Below, in pieces: positions 52,344-62,077 of a stretch of 64,000 nt of DNA (positions are counted from its first letter, which is position 1; each line of letters starts with the position of its first letter). Under the pieces are notes generated by a model, which had not been told where the DNA came from, ran no database searches, and saw nothing but the letters and a program-made list of their open reading frames with translations. This DNA comes from Palsa-1392 sp963819975 (GTDB lineage: Bacteria; Verrucomicrobiota; Verrucomicrobiia; Chthoniobacterales; UBA10450), in contig CAWFYE010000013.1 in the NCBI GenBank assembly GCA_963819975.1, forward strand, positions 1 to 64,000, in the 5' to 3' direction. The position numbers were made by a program, and so were the translations under genes.

Positions 52344-55040
52344 TCACGGCAACCTGATCTCGGCTTCCCACTCGCCCTCGTCCGCTTGCAGGGTGAAACC
52401 GATCCGCCGGCTTACTTCCATCATGGTTGTGTTATCGGCCAGGATTCGGCCGGTCACACGACGGAGTTTTTCGGCCCGCGCCACTTCGACGATCAACTTC
52501 AGCAAAGCGCTGCCCAGACCCCGGCCCTGCCAGGCGTCCGCCACGATAATGGCGAACTCCGCTTCATCGATCCCGTGGGTCTTGATCAATCGACCGATCC
52601 CGATGATCTCAGAACGCGCGTCGCTTTCCTCGCGCTCGGCGACGAGCGCAATCTCGCGGTCGTAGTCATTGAAACAGGTACGACTGAGGTGTTCGTGTCC
52701 AGTCCGATGCTCTACGCTGACCTGCGCGAAATAGCGGAAGCGAACGCTTTGTTCGGAGAGACCTTGATGAAAGCGGACCATCTCCGGCTCATCCTCCGGA
52801 CGGATCGGGCGGATGGTGATCGCCGTTCCATCCGTCAGCTCGATCTGGCCGATGTATTGCGCGGGATAAGGCCGGATCGCGAGGCGCGGCAATTGGTTTG
52901 CCGGGATTTCCTGCGGATGCAGCACGACTCTCGCGTCGAGGGCCACGATCTGTGAGGGGGAGGCGAGGAGCGGGTTGATATCGATCTCCTTGATCCGTGG
53001 TTGCTCCGCCACCAACTGGCTAAAACGGACGAGCAACTCTTCCAGCGCCGCGAGATCGACCGGGGCGCGGCCACGCACGCCTTGCAAAGCGCGATTGATC
53101 CGCGTCCGCTCCATCATGCGCCGGGCGAGGGTGCGGTTGAGCGGCGGCAGGCCGAGCGCCTGATCGCGGAAAACTTCAACCAATTGCCCGCCCGCTCCGA
53201 AGAGCAGGACCGGCCCAAACTGCGGATCAATGCTACTGCCGAGAATCAGTTCGTACCCGTCGAGCGGGATCATCGGCTGCACGACGACCCCGAGAAAATC
53301 TTCCGCCTGACCATGCGCGCGCGTTGCCTGCTCGATCTCGCGATAGGCGGCGCGGACGGCGGCTTCGTTTTTGAGATTAAGCTTCACGCCGCCGACATCC
53401 GTTTTGTGCGTGACGGTGTGCGAATAAATCTTCAGCACGATCGCGCCACCGATCTCCGCCGCCTTGCTCACCGCTTCCTCCTCGTTCCGCGCGATCAAAG
53501 TCGGCACGACCGGAATTCCGTAGGCGGCAAGCAGCTCTTTCGATTCCGGTTCGGTCAGCAACGTGCGACCCCCTTTGCGCACCGCGGCGATGATCGCGCT
53601 CGCCTGCGTGCGGCTGGCGGAGGTTTCCGCGTCCTGCGCGAGCGCGGGGGTTTCGTAGAGCGCGCGGAGGGCATGCGTGTATTGCCACAGATAACAAAAC
53701 GCACGCGCGGCGCTGTCAGGATAAGAGAAGGTTGGAATGGCGGCCTGATCCAGAATCGCCATCCCCTCCGCCACTCTCGCGCCGCCGAGGAAACTGGCGA
53801 GGATCGGTTTGCCCTCGAGTTTTGCGAACGCGGTCAGCCCGGTTGCGACTTCGTTAGGGCGCGTCACCGACTGCGGTGTCAGCACGACGAGCAGGCCATC
53901 GTTGCCCGGATCGCGCGCCACGATCTCGACGGCGCGCGCATAGCGTTCCGCGTTCGCGTCCCCGATCACGTCGATCGGATTGCCGTGGCTCCAATGCGGC
54001 GGCAGCACGCGATCGAGCGCGGCCATCGTTTCGTCCGATAACGCGGCGCTCTCGCCGCCGTTCGCGATCAGCGTATCGGTCGCGAGCGCACCGGGGCCGC
54101 CGCCATTGGTCACGATCGCGAGCCGCGGCCCGCGCGGACGAGGCTGTTTCCCTAACAACTCCGCGATGTTGAACAACTCAGCCACGGTATTAACCCGCAA
54201 GACGCCGGCGCGTCGAAAAGCCGCGTCACAGACTTCGTCGCTCCCGGTGAGGGCGCCGGTATGGGAGGCGGCTGCTTTCGCCGCCGCCTCGGTCCGGCCG
54301 ACCTTGATCACAATGATCGGCTTGGTCAGGGCCACTTCGCGCGCGGCCGAGAGAAAGGAGCGCGCGTCGCCGATCGACTCCATGTAAAGCAGGATGCTGC
54401 GGGTGCGTGGATCGTCGCCCAGGTGGTAAATCAGGTCGCCCCAGTTCACATCGAGCATCGAGCCGATCGAGATGAAGGCGCTGAAGCCGAGCTGATTCGT
54501 CAGGCTCCAATCGAGGATCGCGCTGCAAAGCGCACCGCTCTGGCTGATGAACCCGATGTTGCCCGGACGCGCCAGCGGCTGGATGAAACTGGCGTTCAGG
54601 CCGAGATGCGGCAGCATCACGCCGACACAGTTCGGTCCGATGATGCGCATTGCGCCGCACCGCGCCGCGACCTCTTTTTCCAGTTCCTGGCCGCGCGCGC
54701 CGATCTCCTTGAACCCGGCGGAAATGATGATCGCGCCTTTGACGCCGGCCGCCGCGCAATCGGCCACGACCTGCGGGACAGTTTTCGCCGGGGTCGCAAT
54801 GAGGGCGAGATCGATCTCGTTAGGCAGATCTGTGACCGTCGGGAATGCCTTGACTCCAAGCACACTCGCTCGCTTTGGATTGACCGGATATACTGCGCCG
54901 GAAAGCGAGCGCAGATTCTCCATCAGGGCGCGGCCGACGCTGGCGGGCGATTCGGTCGCCCCGATCACGGCGACAGAGCGCGGCGCGAGCATGGCCGCGA
55001 GATTCGGCTTTCCTCCCCCACGATTTTCTTTCGTTAGCAT
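52344..55040 (-). CDS. ADP-forming acyl-CoA synthetase fused to GNAT acetyltransferase (Pat-like)
   Basis: About 898 residues. CoA-binding domain (LAPRSVAVIGATESPASVGR), ligase domain with FISQSGALCSAILDW and phosphohistidine-type SHTGALTGSDEV, ATP-grasp (TEPESKELLAAYGIPVVPTL, HKTDVGGVKLNL), and a C-terminal GNAT domain from ~730 (TIRPIRPEDEPEMVRFHQGL, ADAWQGRGLGSALLKLIVEV). Same plan as protein lysine acetyltransferase Pat/YfiQ; whether it makes acetate plus ATP or acetylates proteins depends on residues I cannot test. ATG 55040 or GTG 55052 may be the start. Confidence 0.9.
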   Translation of the reverse strand: MLTKENRGGGKPNLAAMLAPRSVAVIGATESPASVGRALMENLRSLSGAVYPVNPKRASVLGVKAFPTVTDLPNEIDLALIATPAKTVPQVVADCAAAGVKGAIIISAGFKEIGARGQELEKEVAARCGAMRIIGPNCVGVMLPHLGLNASFIQPLARPGNIGFISQSGALCSAILDWSLTNQLGFSAFISIGSMLDVNWGDLIYHLGDDPRTRSILLYMESIGDARSFLSAAREVALTKPIIVIKVGRTEAAAKAAASHTGALTGSDEVCDAAFRRAGVLRVNTVAELFNIAELLGKQPRPRGPRLAIVTNGGGPGALATDTLIANGGESAALSDETMAALDRVLPPHWSHGNPIDVIGDANAERYARAVEIVARDPGNDGLLVVLTPQSVTRPNEVATGLTAFAKLEGKPILASFLGGARVAEGMAILDQAAIPTFSYPDSAARAFCYLWQYTHALRALYETPALAQDAETSASRTQASAIIAAVRKGGRTLLTEPESKELLAAYGIPVVPTLIARNEEEAVSKAAEIGGAIVLKIYSHTVTHKTDVGGVKLNLKNEAAVRAAYREIEQATRAHGQAEDFLGVVVQPMIPLDGYELILGSSIDPQFGPVLLFGAGGQLVEVFRDQALGLPPLNRTLARRMMERTRINRALQGVRGRAPVDLAALEELLVRFSQLVAEQPRIKEIDINPLLASPSQIVALDARVVLHPQEIPANQLPRLAIRPYPAQYIGQIELTDGTAITIRPIRPEDEPEMVRFHQGLSEQSVRFRYFAQVSVEHRTGHEHLSRTCFNDYDREIALVAEREESDARSEIIGIGRLIKTHGIDEAEFAIIVADAWQGRGLGSALLKLIVEVARAEKLRRVTGRILADNTTMMEVSRRIGFTLQADEGEWEAEIRLP

Positions 55041-55196
55041 TGTCGCTTTCACGGATGTGAAACTCTGACATCAGCCGGGGCCGATGACCAAGTGCACGTG
55101 CGGGAAAGACAACTGGCGCGCAGCGATTCCCAAGATCTGCCTGATGGTTTTCGGCGCGGAGATGATACTTTCTGTCAGGGAGGAGGCCCAAATCAC

Positions 55197-57980
55197 ATGG
55201 AGTCCTCGGCCGCTAGTCGTATTTCTCGTCGCCTGATACCACACTGGGCAAAACCCGTAATTGTCGCATTGGCCTTTGTCTTGCTCAGGAGCGTCGCCAC
55301 AGCGGCCGCGCATTGGACCCTGATGGGTTGGAACAACCTCGGCATGCACTGCATGGATGACGACTATGCCATTTTCTCGATCCTTCCTCCCTACAACACG
55401 GTCAATGCCCAGCTCATCGACAACAACGGGAAGCTCGTGCTATCGCTGCCGGCGGGTGTGACGGTCACTTACGAGGCGGTGGCCGATCCATCGGGATCGA
55501 TCAACAAGAGTTCGATCGGCAAAACCAATTTCTGGGATCACGCCTTCTCACTTTTTGGCGTGACGCTGCCCCTGAATACCGGCCTGGGCGGCACATCGAT
55601 GCCTGGCCTAACGAATACGCCGCAGTCGATGACCTTCCATGCCGCCGGGGCTCCGGCGAACAGCTTCGAGGCGTTAGGTGTGCCGCTAACCCCGATCGAT
55701 GACGCCGGCCTAACGAACACCTACCCGCTCTTCAAACTCGTGGCACGGGATGCGGCCAAGAACCTCCTCGCGCAAACCAGCATCGTCCTGCCGGTTTCGA
55801 GCGAGTTGAATTGCAGCACCTGCCACGCTTCTGGCACCGGGCAGGCGGACGCGAAGCCGTCTCCCGATTGGGTCTACGACCCAGACCCGAAACACGATTT
55901 CCGTCTCAACGTTCTCAAACTGCACGACCAGAAAAATATCTCGAATCCGGCCTACACCGCAGCGCTCGCGCTCTTCGGTTATCGCAGCACCGGCTTGTAC
56001 GACACTGTCGTCCTGGATGGAAAATCGATCCTCTGCGCCACCTGTCACCAATCGGAGGCGCTCGGCACCCCCGGGGCGCCGAACACGCCGCAGCTCACCA
56101 CCTCGATTCATTCCACGCATGCGAACGTGATTGATCCGAGCAGTGGGAAAATCATGGATGATTCCACCAATCGGGCGAGCTGCTACCAATGCCATCCCGG
56201 TTCGACCACGCTCTGCCTGCGCGGCGCGATGGGCGCGGCGGTCTCGACCGCCGATGGCTCGATGCTCATGCAATGCCAGAGTTGCCACGGGACGATGAGT
56301 ACGGTGGGATCGACCTCGCGCATCGGATGGCTGAACGAACCGAACTGCCAGGCCTGCCACACCGGCGATGCGGTGAGCAACAGCGGCCAGATCCGTTTCA
56401 CCGACGCCTTCGATTCGCCCGGTCACCTGCGGGTGCCGACGAACACCCGCTTCGCGACCACTCCGAACACGCCGGCTGCCGGCTTTTCTCTTTACCGGTT
56501 TTCGGTCGGCCATGGTGGGCTGCAATGCTCCGCCTGCCACGGTTCGACGCACGCGGAATTCACTTCCTCCCAGCCTAACGATAATCTGCAAAGCATCGCA
56601 CTTCAGGGGCACGTCGGAAAACTGGCCGAATGCACCGCCTGCCACGTCACGACCCCAAGCACGACGACGGGCGGGCCGCACGGGATGCACCCGATGGACC
56701 AGAGCTGGGTCTCGAGCCATGGCAACGTGGCGGAGGGAAACGCGGCCCAGTGCCAGGTGTGTCATAACACGAACTACAGCGGCACCATCCTCTCCCACAC
56801 CCAGGGCGCGCGCAGCTTTACTCTCGACGAAGGCGGCGCGAAGAGCTTTTGGCGCGGACAAAAAATTACCTGCTACGACTGTCATAACGGACCAGGCGGG
56901 GAGGGCTCGCCCAAAGTGCCGCCCGTCGTCCCGACCAGTCTGCCGCTCGTGATTAACGGTTTGTCCGGTTCCATTACCCTGACCGCGACTGGCAGTGTTT
57001 CCACTTTCCGCATCGTCCAGCAACCGACTCACGGCACGGTCGCGCTCGTGGGGAATCTCGCCACCTACTTTGCCCAGCTGGGATACGCCGGTTCGGATTC
57101 GTTCACTTTTGCCGCGACGGAGGGGACCGGTTTTGTCGAGTCGAACCTCGGGACTGTTAATCTGACCGTCGGGAACACCGATCCGGCTCAGCTCCTTAAC
57201 ATTTCGACTCGTTTGCAAGTGCTGAGCGGCGATCAGGTACCAATCGGCGGTTTTATTTTTACCGGGCCCGATCCGAAGATGGTGCTCGTGCGCGGGATCG
57301 GTCCATCGCTCCCCCTCGCCGGCGCGCTGATCGATCCGACCCTCGAGTTGTATGATGCAAATGGCCTGGTCGCGACGAACGACAACTGGAAAATCAACGA
57401 CCAGACCGGGCAATCGCAGCAGGTTGCAGTAGAGGCGACGGGCCTTGCGCCGGCCAGTGACCTGGAGTCGGCCATGATCGCGACCCTGCCCGCAAACAGC
57501 ACCGGATACACCGCGATCCTGCGTTCCAAAACCGGCCAAGCCGGGGTCGGACTGGTCGAAGTCTACGATCTCGCGCAGCTGGCAAACTCGCAACTCGGCA
57601 ACATCAGCACCCGCGGATTCGTGGAAACCGGAGACAATGTCATGATCGGCGGTTTCATCTCCGGGCCCGCGAGCAAGGGAAGCTCGACTGTGTTGGTGCG
57701 AGCGATCGGCCCTTCGTTGCCCGTCAGCGGCACCCTGCAGAATCCGACTCTCGAACTGCACGATGCCAACGGCACTACGATCGCGACGAATGACAATTGG
57801 AAAACGCGCCCGGACGGGAGCAGCCAGCAGGTGGAAATCGAAGCGACGGGCCTTGCGCCCTTCAACGATTTGGAGTCCGCCGTCGCCTTCGCCGCGGCCC
57901 CGGGAGCGTACACCGCCATCGTCCGCGGACAGAATAATACCAGCGGCGTGGCGCTGGTTGAAGTTTACAACCTTCAATAG
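55197..57980 (+). CDS. Nine-haem c-type cytochrome with surface-repeat tail
   Basis: 927 residues from ATG 55197 (strong site GGGAGGAGG). Signal/anchor KPVIVALAFVLLRSVATAAA, then a conserved MGWNNLGMHCMDDDYAIFSI region. Nine CxxCH motifs between residues ~205 and 560: CSTCH, CATCH, CYQCH, CQSCH, CQACH, CSACH, CTACH, CQVCH, CYDCH. Then an Ig-like unit (QPTHGTVALVG...DSFTFAAT) and two ~130-residue repeats (NISTR...GGFI...VRGIGPSLP / VRAIGPSLP...DLESA...VEVY). Likely an exported electron carrier attached to the cell surface. Opposite-strand frames are shadows. Confidence 0.9.
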   Translation: MESSAASRISRRLIPHWAKPVIVALAFVLLRSVATAAAHWTLMGWNNLGMHCMDDDYAIFSILPPYNTVNAQLIDNNGKLVLSLPAGVTVTYEAVADPSGSINKSSIGKTNFWDHAFSLFGVTLPLNTGLGGTSMPGLTNTPQSMTFHAAGAPANSFEALGVPLTPIDDAGLTNTYPLFKLVARDAAKNLLAQTSIVLPVSSELNCSTCHASGTGQADAKPSPDWVYDPDPKHDFRLNVLKLHDQKNISNPAYTAALALFGYRSTGLYDTVVLDGKSILCATCHQSEALGTPGAPNTPQLTTSIHSTHANVIDPSSGKIMDDSTNRASCYQCHPGSTTLCLRGAMGAAVSTADGSMLMQCQSCHGTMSTVGSTSRIGWLNEPNCQACHTGDAVSNSGQIRFTDAFDSPGHLRVPTNTRFATTPNTPAAGFSLYRFSVGHGGLQCSACHGSTHAEFTSSQPNDNLQSIALQGHVGKLAECTACHVTTPSTTTGGPHGMHPMDQSWVSSHGNVAEGNAAQCQVCHNTNYSGTILSHTQGARSFTLDEGGAKSFWRGQKITCYDCHNGPGGEGSPKVPPVVPTSLPLVINGLSGSITLTATGSVSTFRIVQQPTHGTVALVGNLATYFAQLGYAGSDSFTFAATEGTGFVESNLGTVNLTVGNTDPAQLLNISTRLQVLSGDQVPIGGFIFTGPDPKMVLVRGIGPSLPLAGALIDPTLELYDANGLVATNDNWKINDQTGQSQQVAVEATGLAPASDLESAMIATLPANSTGYTAILRSKTGQAGVGLVEVYDLAQLANSQLGNISTRGFVETGDNVMIGGFISGPASKGSSTVLVRAIGPSLPVSGTLQNPTLELHDANGTTIATNDNWKTRPDGSSQQVEIEATGLAPFNDLESAVAFAAAPGAYTAIVRGQNNTSGVALVEVYNLQ

Positions 57981-58033
57981 CCGCGGCTGAGAGTCGGTCG
58001 GCAGACTTATCGCCTGCAAAGCGAGGTCGAGGT

Positions 58034-60310
58034 ATGGTCAAACCGGCCATGGTGAAAGATTCTGGAATCCAGCGAACCATGGGGCTGGCCGGAGCGACCG
58101 GCGTCGGCGTTGGGGCGATCGTCGGCGGTGGCATTCTCGCCCTGGCGGGCGTGGCGTTCTCGACCACAGGTCCGAGCGCGATCCTGGCCTTTGCCCTCAA
58201 CGGCAGCATCGCGTTTCTCACCGCCTTGAGCTTTGCGGAAATGGCGGCGGCGTTTCCGGAGTCGGGGGGCACTTACACTTTTGCGAAGAAGGTGCTGAAC
58301 GTCCGGGTCGCCTTCGCCGTCGGCTGGGTCGTTTGCTTTGCCTCGCTCGTGGCCGCGGTGCTTTATGCCCTTGGCTTCGCCTCGTTTCTTGTTCTCTCGC
58401 TCGAAGCCGCCTGGCCGCGGCAGTTTGGCGATCTGCCCGGGCTCCTGCAATCGCGCTGGGCCCCGACCCTGTTGGCGGCTGCCTCGACCTTGTGGTTTTC
58501 CGGCAGTCTGATGCGCAAAAGCGGCGGCGGCGGGCGTTGGATCAACATCACCAAGTTGGCCGTTTTCGCGCTCGTTATTGTCGGCGGGCTCTTCGGCTTA
58601 ACGAAGCTGTCCGGCACGGAAATCAAGACGCATCTCACGCCATTCTTTCCCGGTGGCGCGACCGGTTTGTTTCAGGCGATGGGCTTTACCTTCATCGCGC
58701 TCCAGGGCTTCGACCTGATCGCGGCCGTCGGGGGCGAAGTGAAAAATCCTGGCCGCAACATCCCCAGGGCCATGATCGGCTCGCTTGTCATCGCGCTCCT
58801 GATTTATCTCCCGCTCCTCTTCGTTCTGGCCACAGTCGGAGTCGGGCCCGGCGAAACCATTGCCGGACTAAGCCGCGAGCAACCGGCGGGCGTAGTCGCG
58901 ATTGCCACCCGGAGATTTCTCGGGGAATTCGGCTTTTGGCTGGTGATGGCGGCCGGCCTCCTCTCGATGCTCTCGGCGTTGCAGGCGAATCTCTTCGCGG
59001 CTTCGAGGGTTGCCTTCGCGATGGCCAACGATCGCACCCTCTCGCCTTGGCTCGGACGACTGGATCCGCAGCGGAGCCTGCCTCGCGCCGCGGTGCTGAG
59101 CGTCGCAGGGATCGTCATTCTCATCCTGTTCCTCGTGCCGGACGTGGCGACGGCGGGCGCCGCCTCCAGCCTGATTTTTCTGATCACGTTTTCCTTCGCT
59201 CATTACATCAACATCCTGCTGCGGCGCCGGATGGATCCGGCTCACATGCCGTTCCGAGTCGGGCTCTTCCCGCTCGTCCCGCTAGTCGGCGGAGCTTCCT
59301 GTCTCGGGCTCGCTTTCTTTCAGAGCGTCTCCGTCCCAGCGGCCGGCGTCATCACGGTCATGTGGCTCGCGATCGGTGGTGGTTTATATGCCTTTCGGTT
59401 CGGCGGCCGGGCGCAGGTCTTCGATGCCTCGGCCGAAGGCGTCGATCCCCTGCTCATCAAATATCGTGGCCGCAATCCGTTGATTCTCCTGCCGGTGGAT
59501 AACGCGGAGAACGCCGGCTCCATCGTCGCAGTCGCTAACGCAGTCAGCCCGCCTAACGTTGGCCGGGTTCTTCTGCTTTCGGTCGTCGATCCACCCGACA
59601 CCTGGATCGAAAATCAGGCGCCGCCCAGTCTGCTCGAAATGGAGGTGGTCCAGTGCGAGGCGCTGACGGCTTCGTTTGCCTCCGATCTCGAGCCGGAGGC
59701 TTTGCTGACCGTTTCCACAAATCACTGGGCGGAAATCCTGCGCGTCGCGCGGTTGCACCAGTGCGAGGCGATTGTGCTCGGCTTGCACAAGATCAATGAA
59801 CAGGCGTCCGATCCCGGCCTGAATGAACTGCTGAGTAACGCCCCGTGCGACACCATTCTGCTCCGCTGTCCCAAGACATGGCGCTTTCACAACACCCGCC
59901 GAATTTTGATCCCAGTCGGGAGCCGCGGCAGTCACAGCCCGTTGCGCGCGCGCGTCCTGGGAAACCTGCGGCGAAAGGCCGAAATCGAGGTCAATTATGT
60001 CTATTTCCTCTCTCCATCGGCATCGGATGAGGAATTGCGGCAAGCTCGCCGACTCGTGCGGCGGCGAGCCGGCGACGAGATGGGCGGCCGGGTTGAAGTA
60101 ACGGTCGAGCGCGGCGCTGATCCCGCCGCGGAGATCATCCGTCGCGCGTCCGATTACGACCTCGTGATCCTCGGGCTGCAACAACTCAAGGCGCGCCGGC
60201 GCGCGATCAGCGATTTCGCACTCCGCATCGCCTCCGAGACGACCGGCGCGTTGTTGATCCTCGGCCATAAAACCGAGGAGTCGGCGGTCCATTTCCGCAG
60301 GCGCGGCTAA
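58034..60310 (+). CDS. APC-family permease fused to USP-like domains
   Basis: 758 residues. Residues 1-450: APC transporter with about 12 helices (LAGATGVGVGAIVGGGILAL, FIALQGFDLIAAVGGEVKNP, SMLSALQANLFAASRVAFAM). Residues ~460-750: two soluble domains of universal-stress-protein type (NPLILLPVDNAENAGSIVAV; RILIPVGSRGSHSPLRARVL, DYDLVILGLQQLKA). The tail may bind nucleotide and gate transport, as in a few studied amino-acid permease/USP fusions. 53 bp after the cytochrome gene, likely co-transcribed. Confidence 0.9.
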   Translation: MVKPAMVKDSGIQRTMGLAGATGVGVGAIVGGGILALAGVAFSTTGPSAILAFALNGSIAFLTALSFAEMAAAFPESGGTYTFAKKVLNVRVAFAVGWVVCFASLVAAVLYALGFASFLVLSLEAAWPRQFGDLPGLLQSRWAPTLLAAASTLWFSGSLMRKSGGGGRWINITKLAVFALVIVGGLFGLTKLSGTEIKTHLTPFFPGGATGLFQAMGFTFIALQGFDLIAAVGGEVKNPGRNIPRAMIGSLVIALLIYLPLLFVLATVGVGPGETIAGLSREQPAGVVAIATRRFLGEFGFWLVMAAGLLSMLSALQANLFAASRVAFAMANDRTLSPWLGRLDPQRSLPRAAVLSVAGIVILILFLVPDVATAGAASSLIFLITFSFAHYINILLRRRMDPAHMPFRVGLFPLVPLVGGASCLGLAFFQSVSVPAAGVITVMWLAIGGGLYAFRFGGRAQVFDASAEGVDPLLIKYRGRNPLILLPVDNAENAGSIVAVANAVSPPNVGRVLLLSVVDPPDTWIENQAPPSLLEMEVVQCEALTASFASDLEPEALLTVSTNHWAEILRVARLHQCEAIVLGLHKINEQASDPGLNELLSNAPCDTILLRCPKTWRFHNTRRILIPVGSRGSHSPLRARVLGNLRRKAEIEVNYVYFLSPSASDEELRQARRLVRRRAGDEMGGRVEVTVERGADPAAEIIRRASDYDLVILGLQQLKARRRAISDFALRIASETTGALLILGHKTEESAVHFRRRG

Positions 60311-60314
60311 CGAA

Positions 60315-60677
60315 TTAAGGTTCCGCGAGCCACTCGCGCGCGGCTGCGATCTGCTCGTGATCGAAATAACGCACAGTCGCCCGCGTGAATGGTTTGCAGA
60401 ATTCCGCCATCCATTTCTTCCAGGTCTTGTCGCCGACCAGCGCCATGCGCTCGATGTCGGAGAGATGCTTGATGTCGAACTTGATCTCGTCCCAAAGCGC
60501 CCCCGCCTCCCAGCCATGGAAGTTCACCAAATCGCAGAGCAGCCGCAGCCGACCGCGCTGACCAAGCAGGCGCTCGAATTCCGTCACGCAATACTGGTAG
60601 TCGGCGTGGGTCAGCTTGCCGGTTACCCTGACTTCCAGAACCTTGCCGCCGCCGGTCTCCTGGAGTTCGAGTGGCAT
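60315..60677 (-). CDS. SpoIIAA-like (STAS/SEC14-fold) protein
   Basis: 120 residues. ELQETGGGKVLEVRVTGKLT, DYQYCVTEFERLLGQRGRLR, LLCDLVNFHGWEAGALWDEI, EFCKPFTRATVRYFDHEQIA. Paralogue of the 47.2-kb protein (shared FHGW and CKPFTxATVRYF). Last gene of the leftward operon from the hydrogenase; converges on the permease gene with a 4-bp gap. Confidence 0.85.
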   Translation of the reverse strand: MPLELQETGGGKVLEVRVTGKLTHADYQYCVTEFERLLGQRGRLRLLCDLVNFHGWEAGALWDEIKFDIKHLSDIERMALVGDKTWKKWMAEFCKPFTRATVRYFDHEQIAAAREWLAEP

Positions 60678-60689
60678 GATGACCTCCGG

Positions 60690-62030
60690 TTAATTGTTCG
60701 CTTCGGCGAAAGCGTTCATCCCGCCGGCGACGTTCTCGACTTCCTTGTAGCCGCGCGACTGGAGCAGGCTGCTCACGACGGAGCTGCGATACCCGCTCGC
60801 ACAGATGACCGCGATCGGCCGGTCGTTAGGCAAATCCGGCGCTTGCCTGGCGAACACGGCAAGCGGCACGTGCCGGGCGCCCTCGATGTGACTGCTCTGC
60901 CATTCGGAAGGCGTGCGCACATCGAGCACGAGCGGTTCGTTGTCTTTAAGATTTGCCTTCAACTCCTGGGCGCTGACTTGCGGGAGCTTTTGTGTTTGGG
61001 TGAGCGCCTCGGCCTTGATGTAGCCCAGCAGGTTGTCGAAGCCGATCCGGGCCAGCTCGAGGCGCGCTTTTTTCGCGTCCCCCGGCGAGCCGACGACGAG
61101 CGCGATCGCCTTCTCACCCGGGACAATGAAGCCGGTCCAGGTGGAAAACGATGGGCTGGCCACCCCGAGGTTAATGCTCCCCGGGTAGTGACCCGCGCCA
61201 AACTCCCCCGGCGCGCGGAGGTCGAGCACGACGGCGTCGTCTTTGACTGCGTGATTCAGTTCCTCCTCCGTCATCTCGTCGAGCGGCGGGAGCGCGCTGA
61301 AGGGCTTGGCCCCTTCCAGATTCACGCCCACATCATAGGAGAAGTAAGCCGGACGATCGGGCAGGTTGGCGGTCATTTGCCTGACGAATTCGTCCCGGTC
61401 CGTGATTTGCATCGCCCAATTGAGTTTCCGTTCCTGGCCGACGAGCGAGAAGGGCGCATCGGAGATGGCGCGGCCGCAGAGCGAACCGGCGCCGTGCGCA
61501 GGATAGACTTTCACGTCGTCCGGCAAGGCGAGGATCTTGTGGAAAAGCGAGTCGTAGAGTTTGCCCGCAAGCGCGTTCGGATCCTCATCGGCGTCGCGCA
61601 GATCGGGACGGCCGACGTCGCCCACAAAAAGCAGATCGCCTGTGAAGATAACGGTCGGCTTGCCGCCCTCATGCACGAGGAATGAGAGGCTGTCCGGCGA
61701 ATGTCCCGGTGTCTCCAGTAGTTCGACTTCGAGCGAGCCGACCTTGACCCGGTCGCCATCCTTCGCCCCAACGTGCTCGTAATTCACCGGCGCGAGATGC
61801 GAGACGTAGACTTTCGCTCCGGTCCGGTCGGCCAACTCACGGAAACCGGAAGCGAAATCGGCGTGGGGATGACTGTTGAAAATGGCGACGATCCGCAGCC
61901 CCTGGCGCTCGGCCTCCGCAAGGTAATCATCGATATCGCGTTTTGGGTCGACGACGGCGGCTTCACCATCGGCCCCGAAAAGATAGGAAGCGTGCGCGAG
62001 GCCTTCGATAAAAAAACGTTTCAGATACAT
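60690..62030 (-). CDS. Persulfide dioxygenase-like metallohydrolase fused to two rhodanese domains
   Basis: 446 residues. Metallo-beta-lactamase fold with NSHPHADFASGFRELADRTG (metal-binding HxHxD), TPGHSPDSLSFLV and IFTGDLLFVGDVGRPDLRD, as in ETHE1/persulfide dioxygenase-type proteins. Two rhodanese domains follow: the first (from ~260) lacks an active cysteine (ALVVGSPGDAKKA), the second has AVICASGYRSSVVSSLL with Cys. Handles glutathione persulfide and transfers sulfane sulfur; the neighbour TauE/SafE would export sulfite. Confidence 0.92.
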   Translation of the reverse strand: MYLKRFFIEGLAHASYLFGADGEAAVVDPKRDIDDYLAEAERQGLRIVAIFNSHPHADFASGFRELADRTGAKVYVSHLAPVNYEHVGAKDGDRVKVGSLEVELLETPGHSPDSLSFLVHEGGKPTVIFTGDLLFVGDVGRPDLRDADEDPNALAGKLYDSLFHKILALPDDVKVYPAHGAGSLCGRAISDAPFSLVGQERKLNWAMQITDRDEFVRQMTANLPDRPAYFSYDVGVNLEGAKPFSALPPLDEMTEEELNHAVKDDAVVLDLRAPGEFGAGHYPGSINLGVASPSFSTWTGFIVPGEKAIALVVGSPGDAKKARLELARIGFDNLLGYIKAEALTQTQKLPQVSAQELKANLKDNEPLVLDVRTPSEWQSSHIEGARHVPLAVFARQAPDLPNDRPIAVICASGYRSSVVSSLLQSRGYKEVENVAGGMNAFAEANN

Positions 62031-62077
62031 GGCGTGATGAGTTGAGGTTTCGTTAGGCGGGGGACGGTGCCCGTCGG

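Noticed and set aside
55710..58019. 769-codon open frame antisense to the multihaem cytochrome
   Set aside because: The plus strand carries nine CxxCH motifs, a signal sequence and a strong ribosome site; the antisense frame shows only shadow composition.
60357..61685. 442-codon plus-strand frame over the persulfide dioxygenase-like gene
   Set aside because: The minus-strand protein has clear metal-binding and rhodanese motifs; the plus frame has none.
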